A stretch of 64,000 bases of DNA from JANQMX01 sp965247175. Lineage in GTDB: Bacteria > Pseudomonadota > Alphaproteobacteria > Kiloniellales > DSM-21159. The translations under genes were made by a program, and so were the position numbers. Within the stretch, counting starts at the first letter, position 1; every line of letters begins with the position of its first letter. Location: contig OZ252006.1 in NCBI GenBank assembly GCA_965247175.1, forward strand, positions 1,984,001 through 2,048,000, written 5' to 3'. Positions 38,306 to 47,251 of this stretch are shown in pieces. A model generated the notes under the pieces. The model was not told the DNA's origin, did no database searches, and saw only the letters and a list, made by a program, of their open reading frames with translations.

Positions 38306-40411
38306 ATGAATTGGCACAACGACATGGGATCAGGTGAGATGCCGGCTTCACTGACGAATTGGTTCGCCAATATGCGGATCGGCAAACGTATCCTCTTGGG
38401 CATGCTTGTCTTGATGGGCGCCCTGCTTTGGCTGTCTGCAGACCTTCTGCTCGATCGCTATCGGCTGTTCACGCAGATGGAGCGAGTAGGCGCCCTTGCA
38501 GAGCTGGCACCGACTGTTAGCGCCGTGGTTCACGAGCTGCAGCGAGAGCGAGGTCGTTCGGCCGGGTTCCTTAGTTCCGAAGGCCAAGTGTTTGCGGATA
38601 TTCTGCCGCAACAGCGCGCCGCCTCGGACGAGCGGCGCGCCGAGCTCGTCGCAGCTTTGGCAGCCTTTGCGTTTTCCAATTATGACACCACACTGCGAAA
38701 CAAGGCCGACGAAGCCTTGGCCCGGCTCGACGATCTCGAGGCCAAGCGCAAAGCCGTGGACGGCTTTGGCCTCACGGTGCCTGAAATGGCCAAGTACTAC
38801 ACCGGGACCATCATGTCCTTGCTCGGCATCGTCGAGACCATGCTGCAGGTCAGCGGCGTGGACGAGATCAGCAAGGAGATCAGCGCTTACATCAACCTGC
38901 TCCAAGCCAAGGAGCGCGCCGGGCGCGAACGGGCGATGGGGGCGGTCGGCTTCGGTTCCGGCGCTTTTCAGCCGGCGATCTACGACAATCTGGTCAAGCT
39001 GATCGCAGCGCAGAACACCTTCCTCGACAGCTTCCGCCTCTACGGCCGTCCCCAGGACAAGGAATTCTATGACAAGACCTTGACCGGCAGGCCGGTCGAA
39101 GAGGTCGCCCGCATGCGAGAGATTGCTCTTAGATCGCGCGACAGCGGCGACCTGCAAGGAATCACCGGCCCCTACTGGTTCGAGCAGATCACCGACAAGA
39201 TCAACCTGATGAAGCAGGTGGAGGACTTTGTCGCCCAAGACCTGCAGGAGCTCGCTGCGCACGACATGGCGAAAGCACGCGACTCGCTCCTCCTGGAAGC
39301 TGCGATGGTGCTGGTTCTTCTGACGGCCGCTCTGCTGTCGGCCTTCATCGTCGCTCGCTCCATCACGCGGCCGGTCGCCGAGCTAACCGCCGTCATGCAC
39401 AGCCTCGCAAATGACGACAAGGCTGTCAGCGTCACGGGAACCGACCGCGGCGATGAGCTAGGTGCCATGGCGAGAGCGGTCGAGGTCTTCAAGGACAACG
39501 CGCTTCGCATCGAACGGATGGAGGTCGAGCAGGAGGAGCGCAGGGTCCGCGACGCAGAGCAGCGCCGCGAGGAGCTGCTGCAGCTGGCCGACGATTTCCA
39601 AGGCAACGTCAGCGCCGTCGTCGCCGCCGTAACCGAGTCTGCCGGCGGCCTCGAGACTGCGGCGGAGAGCCTCGCCAGCACAGCTCAACAAAGCTCCCAG
39701 CAATCAGCCAAGGTCGCCAGTGCCTCCCAGCAGGCAACCGGCAATGTTCAGGCCGTCGCGAGCGCCACCGAAGAACTCTCGGCGTCCGTGCAGGAGATCG
39801 GGCGGCAGGTCGTCGAGTCCACGAACATCTCGGCTAGTGCCGTCGAGGAGGCCGATCGGGTCGGCAACCAGATGCAAGAACTGGCCGAGGCTTCGCAGCG
39901 CATCGGCGAGGTGGTGGACCTGATCAACGACATCGCCGAGCAGACCAATCTCTTGGCGCTCAATGCCACTATCGAGGCAGCCCGCGCGGGCGAAGCGGGC
40001 AAGGGCTTCGCTGTGGTCGCCTCAGAGGTCAAGAACCTGGCCAACCAGACCGCCAATGCAACAGGCCAGATTGCCGAGCAGGTCACCTCGATGCAGAACG
40101 CGACCAACAGCTCGGTCTCTGCCATCGAGGGCGTCGCCGCCACAATCCGGAGAATCAGCGAGATTGCTTCGGCCATCTCGGCCGCCGTCGAGGAGCAAAG
40201 CGCCACGACAAATGAGATCGGTGCCAACGTTCAAGATGCAGCACGCGGCACACAGCAAGTCGACGAGAACATCTCTCTCGTCAGTGACGGTGCCCGGGAA
40301 ACCGGTTCGGCGGCTGATCAGGTCTTGTCCGCAGCCAAAGACATGACCCAGCAGTCCGATGCGCTGAAAGCGAAGCTGAACGACTTCCTATCCCAGATTC
40401 GGGCAGCTTAG
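38306..40411 (+). CDS. Chemoreceptor with NIT (nitrate/nitrite-sensing) domain
   Basis: A 701-residue methyl-accepting chemotaxis protein. A membrane segment (about 27-48) is followed by a NIT-type helical sensor (about 55-300) recognised by VVHELQRERGRSAGFLSSEG. A second membrane segment (about 330-352), HAMP and an MCP signalling domain follow, with the tip IAEQTNLLALNATIEAARAG. NIT domains bind nitrate or nitrite in characterised cases. A CtrA box 36 bases before the start links it to motility control. An alternative ATG at 38339 has a slightly better ribosome site (AGGTGAG). It overlaps the convergent transglutaminase gene by four bases. Confidence 0.93.
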   Translation: MNWHNDMGSGEMPASLTNWFANMRIGKRILLGMLVLMGALLWLSADLLLDRYRLFTQMERVGALAELAPTVSAVVHELQRERGRSAGFLSSEGQVFADILPQQRAASDERRAELVAALAAFAFSNYDTTLRNKADEALARLDDLEAKRKAVDGFGLTVPEMAKYYTGTIMSLLGIVETMLQVSGVDEISKEISAYINLLQAKERAGRERAMGAVGFGSGAFQPAIYDNLVKLIAAQNTFLDSFRLYGRPQDKEFYDKTLTGRPVEEVARMREIALRSRDSGDLQGITGPYWFEQITDKINLMKQVEDFVAQDLQELAAHDMAKARDSLLLEAAMVLVLLTAALLSAFIVARSITRPVAELTAVMHSLANDDKAVSVTGTDRGDELGAMARAVEVFKDNALRIERMEVEQEERRVRDAEQRREELLQLADDFQGNVSAVVAAVTESAGGLETAAESLASTAQQSSQQSAKVASASQQATGNVQAVASATEELSASVQEIGRQVVESTNISASAVEEADRVGNQMQELAEASQRIGEVVDLINDIAEQTNLLALNATIEAARAGEAGKGFAVVASEVKNLANQTANATGQIAEQVTSMQNATNSSVSAIEGVAATIRRISEIASAISAAVEEQSATTNEIGANVQDAARGTQQVDENISLVSDGARETGSAADQVLSAAKDMTQQSDALKAKLNDFLSQIRAA

Positions 40412-41205
40412 AGCCAGAAAGGGCTCTCAAGCAGATTCTGCTCGGGAAGAACGTCAGGCGCCATAGCATCTCCGTCGATACCTTCAATGGAATCGGCCAG
40501 AGCGTCGCCATTCGCTATGAGCACTGCATCCAAGCCACCGGTCCAGGGCAAGGCTACCCGCCAAGAATCCCAGGCCGAGGTCTCCTGCTTGGCGAGGGCC
40601 AATCGGTCCCGAGCGAGGTTCACAAGAAGCATGGGCGCACCGGTTGCAGGTCCATGGCCGAAGCACGCCGCGCCAATGCGGCCTTCCCGCCATGCCTGCC
40701 AAGCTTGGGCGGCGTTGAGAAAGGCGCCATCGGGAAGCTGTGCCGGCTCGAAGCCAATAGCGAAATGCGCCTGGTGCTCGGCATCGAGCTGGGCGTCGGC
40801 CAACTGCCAACGCCGGCCGCTCTCATCCCAATACTCACAAACCCAGTGATCCTCATAGCGTCCCGGCGCGAAGTAGTCGGCGAACCCGCAGCGGACTCTG
40901 GCCGCCCGGCCCCGCTGACGCAGGCAAGCAGTGAGCAGCAAAGCGTAGTCCCTGCAGGTCACCGGTGCCCGGTCTGCCGGTCGGCGCGAGATTCCGAGCG
41001 GCGTCTGGTCGCTTTCCATAATGCGGCGCAGCCGTTCGGCGACCGGGAGCGTCTCGCGCGAGAGGTCCCGCACTTGGCAAGGCGACAGTCCATAGAGCCG
41101 CAGCTCATCCACATGCAGCAGCAAGCCCTGTAGTGCTTCAAGCACCCCCGAAAGTGCGTCGGGCAGCGCCAAGAGCGCCGCGGCTTGCTCACCGGGATCG
41201 CTCAT
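40408..41205 (-). CDS. Transglutaminase-like protein
   Basis: About 265 residues with the papain-like transglutaminase core. VTCRDYALLLTACLRQRG gives Cys84, YEDHWVCEYW gives His120 and WQLADAQLD gives Asp137, a complete triad. Bacterial members are often proteases or amidases rather than cross-linkers; here no signal peptide is seen. The start is unsure: ATG 41205 is chosen by family length, while 41277 and 41310 are possible and would add an Arg/Ser-rich lead without conserved character. Convergent with the chemoreceptor. Role unknown. Confidence 0.82.
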   Translation of the reverse strand: MSDPGEQAAALLALPDALSGVLEALQGLLLHVDELRLYGLSPCQVRDLSRETLPVAERLRRIMESDQTPLGISRRPADRAPVTCRDYALLLTACLRQRGRAARVRCGFADYFAPGRYEDHWVCEYWDESGRRWQLADAQLDAEHQAHFAIGFEPAQLPDGAFLNAAQAWQAWREGRIGAACFGHGPATGAPMLLVNLARDRLALAKQETSAWDSWRVALPWTGGLDAVLIANGDALADSIEGIDGDAMAPDVLPEQNLLESPFWL

Positions 41206-41458
41206 CGGACCGTGCGATCGATAGAACGAGCGTTCTCTTGACGCGGCATTGACAGGGCGCAAAGACAATTCTCCCATAGCACCACTGGAATGACGTCGGG
41301 TCAGGGTCATTCGCCTGGATTAAGGCTCATTCTAGCGCGCCTCAGCGGGGGAGCAGAGGCATTCCACACAGGGCACCCATGCCCAGCGGCCGTTGAACTT
41401 CGAGAAACGGTCCTGTTGGAGTATTGTGCCTAGACCACACAGTTTTGGGGGTTTGTTC

Positions 41459-42850
41459 ATGTCGATTGATCTGGAGGGGCTGATCCGCGACCGCGATGCG
41501 GAGCGCTTCTCGCTCTTCGAGCGGCATCTCAATGCGCAATTGGTCCGCGTTCTACGCACCATCGGCTTCGATGTCGCCTATGCCCGCGGAGAAGGCCCCT
41601 ACCTCTTCGACAAGCACGGCCGGAAATACCTCGATCATCTCAGTGGCTTCGGCGTCTTCGCCCTTGGCCGCAATCATCCCGCCGTCATCGATGCTCTGAA
41701 GCAGGTGTTGGATGGCCAGATGGCGGGCATGGTGCAGCTCGACGTCTCTCTCTTGGCTGGTCTTTTGGCGGAACGGCTTAACGGCCAGATGCCTTGGCTC
41801 GAAAAGATGTACTTCTGCAACTCGGGCGCTGAGGCCGTCGAAGCCGCGCTGAAGTTCGCGCGCTACGCCACCGGCCGCCAGCGCATCCTCTATTGCAGCC
41901 ACGGCTATCACGGATTGACCTATGGAGCGCTCTCGGTCACCGCCGACCCGCTCTACCGCGAGGGCTTCGCGCCGCTGCTTGGCGACTGTGCCGAGGTGCC
42001 CTTCAACGATCTGCCGGCGCTGGAGCGCGCCCTGGCAGAGGACCGGATCGCCGCCTTCATCGTCGAGCCAATCCAAGGCAAAGGCGTCAATCTTCCGAAC
42101 TACGACTACCTTCCCGAGGCCGCCAAGCTGTGCCGCAAGCATGGCACGCTGTTCATCGCCGATGAGATTCAGTCGGGCATGGGCCGAACGGGCCGCTTCC
42201 TCGCCTGCGAGCATTGGGGTGTCGAACCCGATATCGTCACCCTTGCCAAGTCCCTCTCCGGCGGCTTCGTCCCGCTGGGCGCCGTCGCCTGCCGCCGTCC
42301 AATCTTCGACAAGGTCTTCGACCGCATGGACCGGGCAGTCGTGCACGGCTCCACGTTCTCGAAGAACGACATGGCCATGGCGGCCGGCCTGGCCACGCTT
42401 TCGGTGATGGAGGAGGAAAGGCTCGTCGCCCGAGCCGAGACCATGGGCGCCGAGCTGCAAGCCTGTTTGCGCGAGCGTCTCGCGCCCATGGAGCTGATCA
42501 AGGAGGTGCGCGGCAAGGGCCTGATGATCGCGGTCGAGCTCAACAGTCCCCGAGCCCTCCGACTCAAGGCGGCCTACACGATGATCGAGCAAGCCCGCAA
42601 AGGGCTATTCTGCCAACTGCTGCTGATTCCGCTGCTAAAGGAGCACCGTATCCTGGCCCAGGTGGCCGGCAGCGAGCTACCGGTCATCAAGCTGCTGCCT
42701 TCGCTGACCATCGGAGAGGACGATATTCTGTGGACGGCAGACGCCTTCGAGTCAGTGGTCGACGACGCCCAGAGCCTGGGCGGTGTCTGGGACCTGGGAC
42801 GCAGGCTGGTCGGCCAAGCCATGCAGAGCAGCAGCCGCGCGGCGGAATAG
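41459..42850 (+). CDS. Class III aminotransferase
   Basis: A 463-residue PLP enzyme: FCNSGAEAVEAALKFAR (119-135) binds PLP phosphate, SHGYHGLTYGALSVT stacks the ring, FIADEIQSGMGRTG (232-245) holds the ring-nitrogen Asp, and TLAKSLSGGFVPLGA contains Lys264. The N-terminal DRDAERFSLFERHLN and SGFGVFALGRNHP resemble the aminotransferases linked to aminohopanoid synthesis (HpnO), but no other hopanoid gene is nearby, so that remains a possibility only. ATG at 41459 chosen over 41393 because GGGGGT precedes it and the family start follows. Confidence 0.9.
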   Translation: MSIDLEGLIRDRDAERFSLFERHLNAQLVRVLRTIGFDVAYARGEGPYLFDKHGRKYLDHLSGFGVFALGRNHPAVIDALKQVLDGQMAGMVQLDVSLLAGLLAERLNGQMPWLEKMYFCNSGAEAVEAALKFARYATGRQRILYCSHGYHGLTYGALSVTADPLYREGFAPLLGDCAEVPFNDLPALERALAEDRIAAFIVEPIQGKGVNLPNYDYLPEAAKLCRKHGTLFIADEIQSGMGRTGRFLACEHWGVEPDIVTLAKSLSGGFVPLGAVACRRPIFDKVFDRMDRAVVHGSTFSKNDMAMAAGLATLSVMEEERLVARAETMGAELQACLRERLAPMELIKEVRGKGLMIAVELNSPRALRLKAAYTMIEQARKGLFCQLLLIPLLKEHRILAQVAGSELPVIKLLPSLTIGEDDILWTADAFESVVDDAQSLGGVWDLGRRLVGQAMQSSSRAAE

Positions 42851-42866
42851 CCTAGGCGTAGCTATG

Positions 42867-43607
42867 CTAGCGGGTCGCGTACTGCCGCACCATGTGGCCG
42901 CCGTCGACGTCCAGCACCTGACCGGTGGTAAAGCCGTTGGTCATGAGGAACAGCGCGGCCTCGGCCAACTCCGAAGCGTGGCCGACGCGCCCTGCGGGAA
43001 GCGATTCCCCGGTGTTCCTATACATCGCTTGGCGCTTCTCTTCAGGCATGCCCGCGTAAGCTTCCGTGTCGACCATGCCAGGCGAGAGGCAGTTGACCCG
43101 CAGCTTCGGCCCAAGCTCCAGCGCCAGGCCGCGGGTCAGGCCCTCGACCGCCGAATTGACGGCGCCTAGGCCCGAGCAATTCATGCCGGGGCGCCGGCTC
43201 AACACCCCGGAGAAGAAGGTGATGGAGCCTCCCTCCGCGAGCTTCGGCAACGCCGCCTTCGCGACCCGGTAGGGGCCGAAGAACTTGCTGGCGAACATGT
43301 CCTCCACCTTAGCGACGTCGAGTGCGGCGAAAGGCCCATGCACGGCGCTAGAGGCGGATATCAGCAGATGATGGAGGGAGCCGGGCGTCATTGCCGTGAA
43401 ACAGGCTGCGACACTCTGCTGGTCCATCATGTCGAGGCGGCAGCTGTCAGCACGCGGCCCAAGTTCCGCCACCGCGTTGTGCAGCTTCTGCTCGTTGCGG
43501 CTGGCGATGGTGACACGCGCGCCCTTGGACAAGGCAAGAGCAGCTGTGGCACGGCCCAGGCCGCTCGAGCCGCCGACAATGAAGACGTTCTGCCCTTTCA
43601 AATCCAT
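42867..43607 (-). CDS. SDR-family protein lacking the usual Tyr/Lys pair
   Basis: A 246-residue Rossmann-fold short-chain dehydrogenase: VGGSSGLGRATAAL (11-24) binds the dinucleotide, ASRNEQKL favours NADP(H), and LSPGMVDTEAY and the C-terminal VLDVDGGHMV are normal. The catalytic YxxxK is missing: aligning on AVEGLTRGLALEL puts Leu147 at Tyr and Asn151 at Lys, leaving only Ser133. It may be a binding or regulatory SDR, or use other residues. Last of a strand set with an FAD oxidase and a secreted protein; starts 88 bases after the FAD oxidase stop. Confidence 0.88.
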   Translation of the reverse strand: MDLKGQNVFIVGGSSGLGRATAALALSKGARVTIASRNEQKLHNAVAELGPRADSCRLDMMDQQSVAACFTAMTPGSLHHLLISASSAVHGPFAALDVAKVEDMFASKFFGPYRVAKAALPKLAEGGSITFFSGVLSRRPGMNCSGLGAVNSAVEGLTRGLALELGPKLRVNCLSPGMVDTEAYAGMPEEKRQAMYRNTGESLPAGRVGHASELAEAALFLMTNGFTTGQVLDVDGGHMVRQYATR

Positions 43608-43695
43608 GACGATCTCACTCGTTGGCAACCACCAAAAGATGCTGCGAGCCGGATGCGAAGGAAACGATGAGGAAGCGCGCCCCCCTACCGGCACA

Positions 43696-45099
43696 TCACA
43701 CGCGCAGGATCTTGCCCGGGTTCATGATGTTGTCAGGGTCGAGCGACGTCTTGATGCTACGCATTACAGAGACAGCCTCGCCCTGCTCGGCCTGCAGGAA
43801 GTCGATCTTGCCGTAACCGATGCCGTGCTCGCCCGTGCAGGTCCCGCCCATCGCGAGCGCCCGCATCACCATCCGCTCGTTGTGGGCCTCGGCGCGCGCG
43901 AGCTCTTCCCGGTCTTCCGGGTCGACCAGATAGACGAGATGAAAGTTGCCGTCGCCGACATGGCCGACGATGGGGGCAAGCAGCTTGCTCTCATCGATGT
44001 CGCGTCGGGTTTCGACTATGCACTCGGCGAGCCGGGAAATGGGTACGCAGACATCGGTCGCCCAGGCCTCAGAACCGGGCCGCATGGCCTTGCAAGCGTG
44101 GTAGGCATCATGCCGGGCCTGCCAGAGGCGGTTGCGATCCTCTTGCTGTGCCGCCCAACGGAAGTCGCCGCCGCCAAACTCGCTCGCCAGGTCCCCGGCC
44201 CGCTCGGCCTGCTCACGGGCCCCGGCCTCGGTGCCGTGGAACTCGAAGAAAAGCGTCGGCAACAAGGGGTAATCCAGGCCCGAGTAGCGGTTGATCGCCT
44301 CCATCTGTACTTCATCGAGCAGTTCGATGCGGGCCACGGGGATGCCGCTCTGAATGACGGCGATCACGGTGTTGACCGCGCCCTCGAGGCTGTCGAAGGG
44401 GCAAACCGCGGCGGTGATAGCCTCGGGTATGCCGTAGAGCCGGAGCTGCAGCTCGGTGATCACGCCGAGCGTGCCTTCGGAGCCGACGAACAGCCGGGTC
44501 AGGTCGTAACCGGCGGAGGATTTGCGGGCGCGTCCGCCGGTGCGGATGACACGACCGTCAGCGGTCACCACGGTGAGGCCGAGCACGTTTTCCCGCATGG
44601 TGCCGTAGCGCACCGCGTTGGTGCCCGAAGCCCGAGTTGCGGCCATGCCGCCCAGTGAGGCATCGGCGCCCGGGTCGATTGGGAAGAACAGGCCGCTGTC
44701 ACGCAGGTAGTCGTTCAGCGTCTTGCGCGTCACCCCGGCCTGGACCCGGCAGTCCATGTCTTCGCCGTTGACGTCCAGGACGGCGTTCATGCCGCCAAGA
44801 TCGATACAGACGCCACCGTGCAAAGCGGCGATATGGCCTTCCAGGGACGTCCCGGTGCCATAAGGGACGATCGGCGTCTTGTGCCGTGCGCAGATTCGAA
44901 CGATCTCGGCGACCTCCTCGGTCGAGCTCGGGAAGGCTACCGCATCCGGCGCCGCGCCGTCGTGATAGGTCAGGTCCTTACCGTGATGCTCGCGGACGGC
45001 CAGGGAGGTCGACAGTCGCTCCTTTAACAACGCCGAGAGCTCGGCAATGGCCGGTCCGGCGTCCACGCGCCCGTGCACATCACTCGCCAAGCCGCTCAT
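43696..45099 (-). CDS. FAD-linked oxidase, D-lactate dehydrogenase/glycolate oxidase (GlcD) type
   Basis: A 467-residue flavoprotein. FAD_binding_4 domain: VPYGTGTSLEGHIAALHGGVCIDL (read in pieces around 98-121), DPGADASLGGMAATRASGTNAVRYGT, GYDLTRLFVGSEGTLGVITE. The C-terminal FAD-oxidase_C domain has HVGDGNFHLVYLVD and GTCTGEHGIGYGK. It would oxidise a D-2-hydroxy acid such as D-lactate and pass electrons to quinone or cytochrome c. No GlcE/GlcF partners present, which favours a single-subunit D-lactate dehydrogenase. The next gene downstream is an SDR. Confidence 0.9.
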   Translation of the reverse strand: MSGLASDVHGRVDAGPAIAELSALLKERLSTSLAVREHHGKDLTYHDGAAPDAVAFPSSTEEVAEIVRICARHKTPIVPYGTGTSLEGHIAALHGGVCIDLGGMNAVLDVNGEDMDCRVQAGVTRKTLNDYLRDSGLFFPIDPGADASLGGMAATRASGTNAVRYGTMRENVLGLTVVTADGRVIRTGGRARKSSAGYDLTRLFVGSEGTLGVITELQLRLYGIPEAITAAVCPFDSLEGAVNTVIAVIQSGIPVARIELLDEVQMEAINRYSGLDYPLLPTLFFEFHGTEAGAREQAERAGDLASEFGGGDFRWAAQQEDRNRLWQARHDAYHACKAMRPGSEAWATDVCVPISRLAECIVETRRDIDESKLLAPIVGHVGDGNFHLVYLVDPEDREELARAEAHNERMVMRALAMGGTCTGEHGIGYGKIDFLQAEQGEAVSVMRSIKTSLDPDNIMNPGKILRV

Positions 45100-45169
45100 G
45101 CCTCTCCAGTCTCCTAGCGTTGCAACTTGCTCTTAAGATAGAGACTTGGCGCGCGGCGGCCAAATCCGG

Positions 45170-45625
45170 CTATTGGCTCGGCGGCAGCAACGGCCTTTCG
45201 CAAATCTCAGAGGCTTCGGCGGAAACGCGGTTGATGGCCGCCATGGCCTTGTGGAACTGCTCCGGGTCAAGGCGGAAGCGCTGGATGATGCTCAGGAACA
45301 GGTCCATATCCGCGTCCAGCACCTGCATCTCGGCCGCCATGAAGGCGAGGATGGCAAGCTCACCGCCATCAAGATGATGCACAGCGTAATCGACACCGCA
45401 GGCGCAGCTCTCTTCGCTGTTGCCCGGCGCGGCGAGGCAGAGTGACATCAACTCAGCCTGACTGCTGAGCGGCGGCCTGACCTCGTCATAGCCGTCAATC
45501 CAGTCGGCCAATGCCGGGGCCGGCAGGGCTATGGCCAGGCCAAGTGCGGCACGGAGCGATAGCCTGCCCCGGCTTCGACAGACGCGGCCAAGGTGGGCGC
45601 ACAAGCTAGTGAGAAGTGCTTCCAT
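45170..45625 (-). CDS. Hypothetical exported protein with Cys cluster
   Basis: About 151 residues, not recognised. A likely signal peptide runs to the ALPAPALA/DW junction near residue 40, then a helical mature part. A short segment SCACGVDYAVHHLDGGEL with an earlier Cys (SLCLAAPG) and one near the end (SEICERPL) suggests disulfides. Start at 45625 is a best guess, giving a basic N-region and hydrophobic core; longer forms run into the divergent msrB region. Followed on its strand 70 bases later by the FAD oxidase. No function offered. Confidence 0.55.
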   Translation of the reverse strand: MEALLTSLCAHLGRVCRSRGRLSLRAALGLAIALPAPALADWIDGYDEVRPPLSSQAELMSLCLAAPGNSEESCACGVDYAVHHLDGGELAILAFMAAEMQVLDADMDLFLSIIQRFRLDPEQFHKAMAAINRVSAEASEICERPLLPPSQ

Positions 45626-45713
45626 TTCCGCGAGACTGACGCATATGCAATACAAGAGCCTTAACCAAATGGGATGGCGCTCCCACAAGAGGCCGCAGAG
45701 AAGAGGACGAGCC

Positions 45714-46109
45714 ATGACCGCAGCGAAGACAACATTCGACCTAGCCCATCTTACTCCCGATCAATACCGGGTAACCCAGCAGGAAGGCACGGAGCGGGCA
45801 TTTTCAGGAGAATATTGGAACACCAAGACGCCCGGCACCTACGCCTGCGTCGTCTGCGGCTCGCAGCTTTTCGACTCCAAGCACAAGTTCGACTCCGGCA
45901 CGGGTTGGCCATCCTTCTGGCAAGCCGTTCAGGAGGATGCCGTCGGGACCAGAGAGGACCGCAAGCTCTTCATGAGGCGGACCGAAGTGCACTGCGCGAA
46001 CTGCGGCGCACATCAGGGTCACGTCTTCCCCGACGGTCCACATCCAACCGGCCTGCGCTATTGCATCAACTCGGCGGCCCTTCGTTTCGACCCGCGCGAC
46101 GACGACTAG
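45714..46109 (+). CDS. msrB: Peptide-methionine (R)-S-oxide reductase
   Basis: A 131-residue repair enzyme that reduces methionine-R-sulfoxide in proteins. CVVCGSQLF and CANCGAHQGHVFPDGP supply the four zinc cysteines, GTGWPSFW the substrate platform, and GLRYCINSAALRF the catalytic Cys. ATG at 45714 is preceded by GAGGACGAG. Cytosolic, no signal peptide. Not fused to MsrA, and msrA is not in the window. Divergent from the hypothetical exported protein. Confidence 0.96.
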   Translation: MTAAKTTFDLAHLTPDQYRVTQQEGTERAFSGEYWNTKTPGTYACVVCGSQLFDSKHKFDSGTGWPSFWQAVQEDAVGTREDRKLFMRRTEVHCANCGAHQGHVFPDGPHPTGLRYCINSAALRFDPRDDD

Positions 46110-46265
46110 GGTTATTGAAAATCGTGCTAGGCGCGATCATCTAGCGTCAGTGCCTTAGGTCCGGGTCGGGATCGGTCAGCAGAGCCCACTGTACAGAGAG
46201 CCGCAGCGACAGCGATGCCGGCGGAAAGACGCTGTACCCTGCGCTAGAACAACGAACAGGTCTCA

Positions 46266-47237
46266 GTGGTTATCTCCAGCCTCTTCGTCTTTGCCGGGCT
46301 CGCCCTTCTCATCATCGGCGGAGAAGTCTTGCTGCGCGGTGCCGTCGGCATGGCGCGATCGCTCGGAATCTCTCCTCTCATCATCGGTCTGACGATTGTT
46401 GCCGCCGTCACCTCTATGCCGGAGCTGGTGGTGACCGTCATCGCCGGGTTGGAGGACCGCCCGGAACTCGGTCTCGGCAACATCATCGGCTCAAACATCG
46501 CCAACATACTTCTGATCTGCGGCGTAGCCGCAGCGATCTCACCGTTTCGCCCGCCGGCCAATTGCGTCCGCCAAGACGGAATGGCCCTGATCGTTGCGAC
46601 CGCCGTTTTCATCTTCGTCGGCGCCGGCACCATGGGCGTGGTCTTCTGGCCGCAGGGCATCGTCTTCCTGGCGCTTCTGGTGCTCTATATCTACAGCCGC
46701 TACATGGTGGAGCTGCGGCAGGGCGAGGGAGCCATCGGCGCCGAGGCGGAGGAGGCTTTGGAGCACGCCCCAAAGAGCACCGCCCTATGTCTCGGTCTCG
46801 TTGTGGTTGGCTCCGCGGCGCTGGTCGGCGGCTCGGAATTGCTGATCAAGGGTGCCGTAGATATTGCCCAAGCCGCCGGCCTGTCCGACGCCGTCATCGG
46901 CATCACTCTGGTCGCCTTCGGCACCTCCCTCCCGGAGCTGGCCACGGCCATTATCGCCGCCCGCCGTAACCATGCCGACGTGGCGCTGGGCAACATCCTG
47001 GGCTCCAACATCTTCAACCTGATGGGTATCGGCGGCGCCCTGGCGCTGACCGCGCCCTATGCCATGACAGGGCGCCTGCTCTATTTCGACGGTGTCGTGA
47101 TGGCGGCGGCGACCCTGGCTCTGCTGGCGGCGATGGCGATCGGCAAGCGCGTCAGCCGTGGAGTCGGCGTGATCTTTCTGATCTGCTACGCAGCCTATAT
47201 CACTGCCCAGTTCATGCTGCAGAATGGCGCATCCTAG
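46266..47237 (+). CDS. Calcium/sodium antiporter, CaCA family (YrbG-like)
   Basis: A 323-residue inner-membrane exchanger with about ten hydrophobic helices. The two inverted alpha repeats, central to ion binding, are seen as TSMPELVVT with GNIIGSNIANILL in the first half, and GTSLPELATAI with GNILGSNIFNLMG in the second. A cytosolic loop (ELRQGEGAIGAEAEEALEHAPKS in outline) divides them. Starts with GTG. The next gene, a reductase, begins 14 bases after its stop, so both probably share an mRNA. Confidence 0.93.
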   Translation: MVISSLFVFAGLALLIIGGEVLLRGAVGMARSLGISPLIIGLTIVAAVTSMPELVVTVIAGLEDRPELGLGNIIGSNIANILLICGVAAAISPFRPPANCVRQDGMALIVATAVFIFVGAGTMGVVFWPQGIVFLALLVLYIYSRYMVELRQGEGAIGAEAEEALEHAPKSTALCLGLVVVGSAALVGGSELLIKGAVDIAQAAGLSDAVIGITLVAFGTSLPELATAIIAARRNHADVALGNILGSNIFNLMGIGGALALTAPYAMTGRLLYFDGVVMAAATLALLAAMAIGKRVSRGVGVIFLICYAAYITAQFMLQNGAS

Positions 47238-47251
47238 CTAGCATTCCCAAC

